From contig NC_045143.1 of NCBI RefSeq assembly GCF_008831285.2, positions 18,751,655 through 18,815,654 of the forward strand: a stretch of 64,000 nt of DNA, given 5' to 3'. A program made the translations under genes and the position numbers. The notes under the pieces were generated by a model. The model was given only the letters and a program-made list of their open reading frames with translations, ran no database searches and was not told where the DNA came from. Position 1 is the first letter of the stretch. The number at the start of each line of letters is the position of its first letter. This document shows positions 58,525 to 64,000 of the stretch, one piece after another. Origin of the DNA: Nymphaea colorata. Lineage: Eukaryota > Streptophyta > Magnoliopsida > Nymphaeales > Nymphaeaceae.

Positions 58525-61500
58525 CTATGCAAAAGCAAAAACACTATGAAAGAAAGGACAAGAGGTAAAAAGGTGAACCTGAGACTCAGTCGCAGCGAGA
58601 CAAAGAGGACATTGATTAGCTAAGCTAATACCAAGATGCTGCAAGTAGTCAAAAGTATTGACGTGACCAGCAAAAAGAAGCCAGGCAAAAGCAATAACAC
58701 GAGCAGAGGGACTAGGGTGGGACCGATGTAACGGAAGGACCAAAGGAGGCCAGGTAACACGAAGAAAAAGTGAATTCATGGGAAGGCGAAAGAGGCCAAG
58801 ATGGGGGGGTGAGCGATGGGAGGTTAGCAAGGTGGAAGAAAAGGGTAAGGCCAGAAAGCAGGCCTCACCAAAAGTGTGAAGGAGAGGTGTGGGAGATAGA
58901 AACATTCTAATCACTAGGGAAGACAGGTCATATTTGAAACAAATGAAAAGGGAGAAGGGGAAATACTCGGTTGACAGACGCCACCACCAATAACACAAAG
59001 ACGACTCACACGCCTGACTAAGGTTGGTAACCCCGGCACACCCAAGAAAACACGGAAGGGCAACCATATCCCAACGCGCAAGGCAATCCAAAGGGCGATC
59101 ACCATCCCAAATAAAGTTATCAATGATTCTATCAAACTTTCTCAGAACAACCACAGGAGGTCGAAAGACCGCCAAGACGTGAAGGGGAACAGACGCAAAA
59201 CAATGTTTAGCAAGGGTAATACATCTTGTAAGGGAAAGCCGCATTTCCTGCCAACAATGGAGGCGATCCAACAGCTTCTGCTCCACTCCATCTCAAAAGG
59301 AGGACATAGGAGGCAACAGCGTAATCTGAAGGCCCAAGTAGTCCATACGCAAGCCAGTAGCCTTATACCCAAAACAAGCTTCCACAAGAAGCATCGTAGC
59401 CGGATCCGCATAAAAAAGAGAAAGATGACACTTAGATGAATTAATAGAAAGACCTGAGATGAGCTCAAAAATCCAAAGGATGAACCAAGTTCTTTTCACA
59501 ATCAATTGGCGAGAAGTAGTGCCAAATAGGAGAAAGTCATCAGTATATTGGAGGGTGGAGAAGTCTTGCAAGTGGGGGAGAGAATGCGGAGTGATGAAGC
59601 CAACGACCACAGCATGACGAAGTAAAGCAGAAAAGCACTTGGTAACAAGGTTGAAAAGTAATGGAGATAGCGGACAAACCTGTCGGAGGCCGCGACCGAG
59701 GTGGAAGAATTTGCCACACATCCCATTAAAGGAGACTGCAAGCTGGACCCAGTGACAAGCGAGAGGATCCACTGCCGAAACGACAGACCAAAAGCAAGGC
59801 GGATAAGGTGGTCAGATTGAAACTCTCAACTAACCGAATCAAAGGCCTTGAAAATGTCCAACTTAAGGATGAAGGAGGAAAGACGCAAACATTAGAGGGA
59901 ATGAATAACCACATTGGCTAGGACAACGGCGTCATACAAACGTCGACTCTTGATGAATGCAACCTAAAAGGGACTGATGATAGAAGGCAAAATAGGCGTC
60001 AGCCATATAGAAAGCAACTTAGCGATAATCTTGTAGGAAGTGCCTAAGATGGAGAACAGGCAAAAGTGATTGACATCCATAGGGTTAGGATGCTTAGGTA
60101 CCAAGACACATGTGGCTTGATTAAATTCCTTAAGAAAGATAGAGTTTGAGGCAAATTCGTTACAAAACTCGAACACATCAACGCTACAAGCCTCCCAAAA
60201 GGTGCAAAAAAACTCAATAGGACCCAAACAGTGTCCTTGATTTCTTGGTGCAGGAAGGGCCATTCAAGAGTGATCGCGCAAGAGGCAGAGAGGGAAGATA
60301 GGTGAATGTCTGGCAGCGGCACATGAAAGCAAAGAGGTTTTGAGTAGAAATCACGGAAATTAACAGTCAAAGCTGGAAGAATGTCATCACCAAGAAATTC
60401 TCTTTGTCCAATAGCCATGAACTGGAGCAACGTCTGACGACGTCTCTGAGAGACGGCCAAGTGAAAAAAAACGAGAGTTTTGGTCACCATGTGAAAGCCA
60501 ACCCAACCTAGAACGTTGCTGCCAGTGGATGGATTCCCTAATCCGCCACACCTGATCAAGACACTGGAAACAAAGGAGACGGGAAGACTGATCCGCAGAT
60601 AAATTGTCAGATGATTGGAGGACAGAATCTCCTCATCCCAAATGGACACCTCAGAAAACTTGTCGCTCCAAAAAATACGCTTCCAGGCAATAACCCACCT
60701 CCTGATGCAATGCTGCTTACGCGAGAGCCTAAAAGCAGCCCACCTACCGTTGACAGTGCGAGCCCACCACCTAGGGATGACATCAACAAATGACTCATCC
60801 CGAGGCCGCCAAAGCTCAAAGCAGAACTGAGTGCGCTCGGTACCAGTTCTACCCCGAAGAAGTAAAAGCAGCAGTGGTGCATGATCAGACAAATGTCTCA
60901 GTCCTAAGACGAAGGAAGACGAGGGAAAAGCAAAAAACAGCTCAAGCGAGATGAAGACACGGTCCAACCTCTGGAGAATGGAAGGATTTCTATTGTTGGA
61001 CCAAGCAAACTTTCCATTATTCAAAGGTACGTCAAAAAGGCCGAACCCATCAACGAACGAGCGAAAAACTGACATAGACGGACCAGAAGTGATAGGGGAG
61101 GATGATTTATCAGGACTAAGGAGGCAGTTGAAATACCCTGCTAAAAGCCACGGTGAAGAAGCAAGCTCACGAGCATGGCAAAGCTCAGCCCACAGCTGGT
61201 CACACAAGGCGTCAACGTAAGGGCCATAAACCGCAGTAACTAAGACTGGACCGTTGGGCTAGGAACCATTGAGGATGGTCGAAATAGAGAACTTACCAAC
61301 ATGCAGAACAACCCCCGCAAGGGGCGGAGACCAAGCCAGCAGAATGCCACCAGCAACACCATTAGCTGGAAGGTACGCAAAGGAAGGCTGACACAATAAG
61401 GTACGAACGCAATCATGAGACATGACAGACAGCTTGGTCTCCGCCATGAAAAGTGAGAAAGACCCATGCTGATGGACCCAAGAAGAGAGGTATTTATGCC

Positions 61501-61548
61501 TATAATGGGCTCTCAGGCCACACACATTCCAACAAGCAACCCTTATGG
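58525..61548 (-). pseudogene. LINE ORF2: endonuclease, reverse transcriptase, zf-RVT
   Basis: The endonuclease begins RVACWNVCGLRAHYRHKYL (about 61548) and includes MAETKL, an in-frame TAG near 61260, LAGYFNCLLSPD (catalytic LAGDFN with Asp changed to Tyr), FAWSNNRNPSILQRLDRVFI and LSDHAPLLL. RT follows: LVPKHPNPMDVNHF and SYKIIAKLLSIWL (60260-59964), then LGRGLRQVCPLSPLLFNLVT and LQYTDDFLLFG (YTDD for YADD; 59772-59293). The distal part at 59286-58525 contains FDRIIDNFIWDGDR and the zinc-binding CPLCLAATESQVHLFTSC. Frameshifts separate these blocks. The original protein nicked target DNA and primed reverse transcription there. Confidence 0.88.
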
Positions 61549-63385
61549 AGAAACATTGTGAAGCGACGCATGCCTAGCCGTCCTAGCAGCACCGGGAGGG
61601 AGGATGGTGGTTGGGGAAGCCCCGATCCTACGCAAATCCTGCCGCAACTTGGCAAGGCTAGAATGGGAGGCCGACGAAATAGTGGCAACAAAAGATGGTC
61701 GCAAAAAATCAAGTTGTTCGTGTGGAAGCGAGACCCTAAGAGAGGCAAGCGCATCCAGAAGTGAAATGCCCAACTCAGCATCTAACAAAGGAGAAACAGG
61801 TGGCAACCTATCAGGCAAGACATGACAAACAAAAGGTCTGGTGATGGGACTAGGCAACCGAGAAAGAGAGGGAGGGGAGGATGGGGAAACATGGGTCGGT
61901 GCATAATCAAAACAGAAAGGTGGTGGCAACAGAAGGGATGTGGGGGGGCATGGCTAGCGGGGGGAAGGGGCAAGCAGGTGGGAGTGTAAGGACAGCCGTG
62001 ACTGAGTGTAGGGAGCAGTGCATGCAGGACAGGCAAAAAGGAGGTAATACTACCGCTGATGGAAACAGAAGACAACCAAAGCAGGTGGGTGAAGGAGGTG
62101 GTTTTGGTAGGTAGAGGGGGCAAAGGCGGGCTGGTACAAGGGTAAAAAGCAAGGAAAAGTCAAAGGAGGGAGACGACCTGACTGGGGGTGAAGCATGGAC
62201 AGAGGCCAAAACAACCAAAGCAGCATACGAGGAAGGGTGAACAACAACAATAGCCTCTAGGGTGCAACCTTCAGACGACGGGAGCACAGGGACACACAAA
62301 AAAGCAACAGGTGGGACCACCGGCGCACAAGGTGGCACAACGTCCAACGGGCGGGCAACCGACTGTGAAGGCACCAAAGACCAAATGTCGCCAAGAGCAG
62401 ATGGAGTGGCTAGCAGCAACGGGCCATGGCATTCGGAGGTAGACGAGCGTGAACCTCCAACTCGCAAAAAAGAAAAAGGAAGGGGCAAGGAGCGTAACTC
62501 AGGTAGCGCAGTAGAGAGCAGACAGGGCACCATCGAGGAGGCAAGGATGGCTCGAGCAGTGAGGGAAGCAAGGGCGGGAGCTGCAATGGTGGGAGCTTGC
62601 CATGCAAGGAGAACTGGTGTGTCTGTCCACCTAGGCTGAAGACCCGTGGAACCTCAATCGAGAATGGCGAACCATGTGCGCTAAGAAAAGCAGGCCCAGG
62701 CCAAGGAAGTCGGATAGAGCCAAAGAAAATAGAGCTAGCATCAGAGGTAGGCGACCGAGGAACAGCAGGCAGAGGAACCTGGACCCAGAAGGAGGAAGTG
62801 GCCCGCCGCAAAGCCATGCCACCGACCGAACAGTCGCTGGTCATTCTGAGAAGCAAGGAAGCGGCAATGTGAACACGTGGTAGCCTGACGACCATTCAAG
62901 GTAGTACACCTCTGACACCACCATTGACCCCATTTGACGCGGATAGAAGCAACTGACCGAAGTAGGTGACGAAGACTAGAAGCACGACGAGAAGAGGGGA
63001 CACACCAAGTTGAGGGGGTCGGTCGACCAATAGAGACCACCTTGAAGCACCTCGGCCGCAAGGAACAGTCACCCATCTGCAAGAGGACAAACTCATAGCG
63101 GGCAGGTAGAAGGAATGCCTGGAGAAGGCCGCGAGCATTATGTAGCTGAGGCAAGCCGATGAAAACACAATTGAAGATGGTAGACTGCCAATTGAAAGAG
63201 AAAACCAAAGCCTGATAGGCCCCCTCAGGCAAGCAAAGAAAACATACAGCAGCACAACAAAGCAAACAATTAAGGGGTAGGGCGTTACCCGGCCAGATAT
63301 TATAAAGACTGGGACCACCAACCCAAGCCCCGCACGGCGGCCGCAATGGCAGAGGAGGAGGGAGGGTGGCCATGTCACCAGACAT
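61543..63385 (-). pseudogene. LINE ORF1 region with RanBP2-type zinc-finger signature
   Basis: The first open stretch (63385-62741) starts MSGDMATLPPPLPL; the second Met (ATGGCC) has the better start context. It contains FSFNWQSTIFNCVFIGLPQL and ends in SIRVKWGQ followed by the finger WWCQRCTTLNGRQATTCSHC at 62923-62864. That finger fits W-x-C-x2-C-x3-N-x6-C-x2-C, the RanBP2 zinc-ribbon pattern, rather than the CCHC knuckle usual in plant L1 ORF1. Downstream frames (62895-62410, 62533-61907 and 61929-61543) are Pro/Ser/Leu-rich, and which one is native is unclear. The last ends ARHASLHNVSP next to the endonuclease start. The expected role is RNA binding and chaperoning of the LINE transcript. 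Confidence 0.6.
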
Positions 63386-64000
63386 GCATAGGCCCCCGGC
63401 CCTCTCTCAGGGCAAAGAACAGGAACAAGATGCCCATATAAGAAAAAGAGGCCGGTCAAAAGCAACGATGCCAAGAACACGTGTGTGTCCACCTACTGCC
63501 GAAGGCAGCTGCATCTGGATCCGCTCAAAGCTTAAGCTGAGCACGGCTCCGCGGGCTGGTGAGGCACAACTTAGAACAACGTGAGGGAAGGCACCGAAGG
63601 AGACCCAGAAGCAAGAGAAAGCCTCAAAAAAAAGCTCACCTCCAATCACTGCCAAGGCTGCAACAACTCATGATCATCACTACCTCACTACCACTGACAC
63701 TAACATCGCACAGTCATTGCTGTCCGGCTGCACCAGCATCCTCAATCCAACGGAAATGAAGGCATTTCATCAAACAGTTAACAAGCACACCCAAACAATA
63801 CCTATAGCCAAAGGATCTCAGGCTGTCAAAGCTGAAAAACTGCCGAACAGTGCCATAGCAATGCCACTGCTGAGCAAAATCTGTCAAAGCGGCAGACGCT
63901 GAACCTGCCCCGCAAGCGCTAACCGTGGCAGAGGGAGAAGGGCTCCACCGGAGGCCGGAACCGAAGAAAAAACTGATTCATCGACACCATCTCTCCGCCT

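Larger units (their letters stand above)
58426..64000 (-). mobile_element. LINE-L1 (non-LTR) retrotransposon, 5' part of element to window edge
   Basis: On the minus strand, a GC-richer 5' region and ORF1 (63385-61543) are followed by ORF2 with endonuclease, RT and a zinc-binding domain. The element continues at 54122-53880 past the hAT. Frames are mostly readable but have stops and shifts, so it is inactive but younger than the LINE at 4.9-11.1 kb. The 5' end may lie beyond 64000. Long open antisense frames here are by-products of GC content. Confidence 0.88.

Noticed and set aside
61881-63584. Long plus-strand ORFs rich in Arg/Gly/Lys
   Set aside because: Antisense frames kept open by GC-rich LINE sequence; the minus strand carries the LINE motifs.
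1-64000. tRNA, rRNA or organelle insertions
   Set aside because: No cloverleaf-like segments, conserved rRNA blocks or plastid/mitochondrial gene sequences were recognised by eye; small RNAs could still be missed without a covariance search.

Overview
The window is nuclear DNA from a flowering plant. It is AT-rich, with spliced genes (GT-AG introns), long gene-poor stretches, and many nested plant transposable elements of the Ty1/copia, LTR-derivative, LINE-L1, hAT and CACTA types. I cannot name the species. I see only two convincing host genes, a tandem pair of MYB-CC (GARP/PHR1-LIKE) transcription factor genes on the minus strand. There is also a decayed P4-ATPase (phospholipid flippase) relic. 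Almost everything else is mobile-element sequence or unrecognised AT-rich DNA.

Layout. 1-3150: 5' half of PHL copy 1; its last three exons lie beyond base 1. 3160-4880: AT-rich spacer with a long AT microsatellite. 4880-11130: a decayed LINE split by a decayed Ty1/copia element (5455-10019). 11130-18600: unrecognised sequence with some exon-like coding remnants. 18607-19600: one end of a CACTA-like transposon. 20920-26040: PHL copy 2, complete, with six coding exons reconstructed here. 26040-31440: spacer with small tandem repeats and a GC-rich ORF. 31450-34130: remains of a second copia element. 34150-46955: two large non-coding LTR elements (LARD-like) facing each other tail to tail, about 12.5 kb together. 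48288-48791: P4-ATPase relic. 52640-53200: 5' end of a third copia element. 53880-64000: a LINE-L1 on the minus strand whose ORF2 is split by a 4295-bp hAT transposon. The hAT has matching 8-bp target duplications and a transposase gene broken by two frameshifts.

The two PHL genes share exon structure, 5' leader, TATA region and about 1 kb of upstream DNA, so they arose by segmental duplication; TE insertion and local divergence followed. MYB-CC proteins of this class bind DNA as dimers, many of them in phosphate-starvation regulation. The LINEs served as landing sites for later insertions (copia at 5.4-10 kb, hAT at 54-58 kb), which gives a relative age order. The most unusual points are a RanBP2-type zinc-finger signature in the ORF1 region of the 58-64 kb LINE, the opposed LARD pair (a possible long hairpin), and the mosaic P4-ATPase relic. 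No undescribed multi-gene system is evident.
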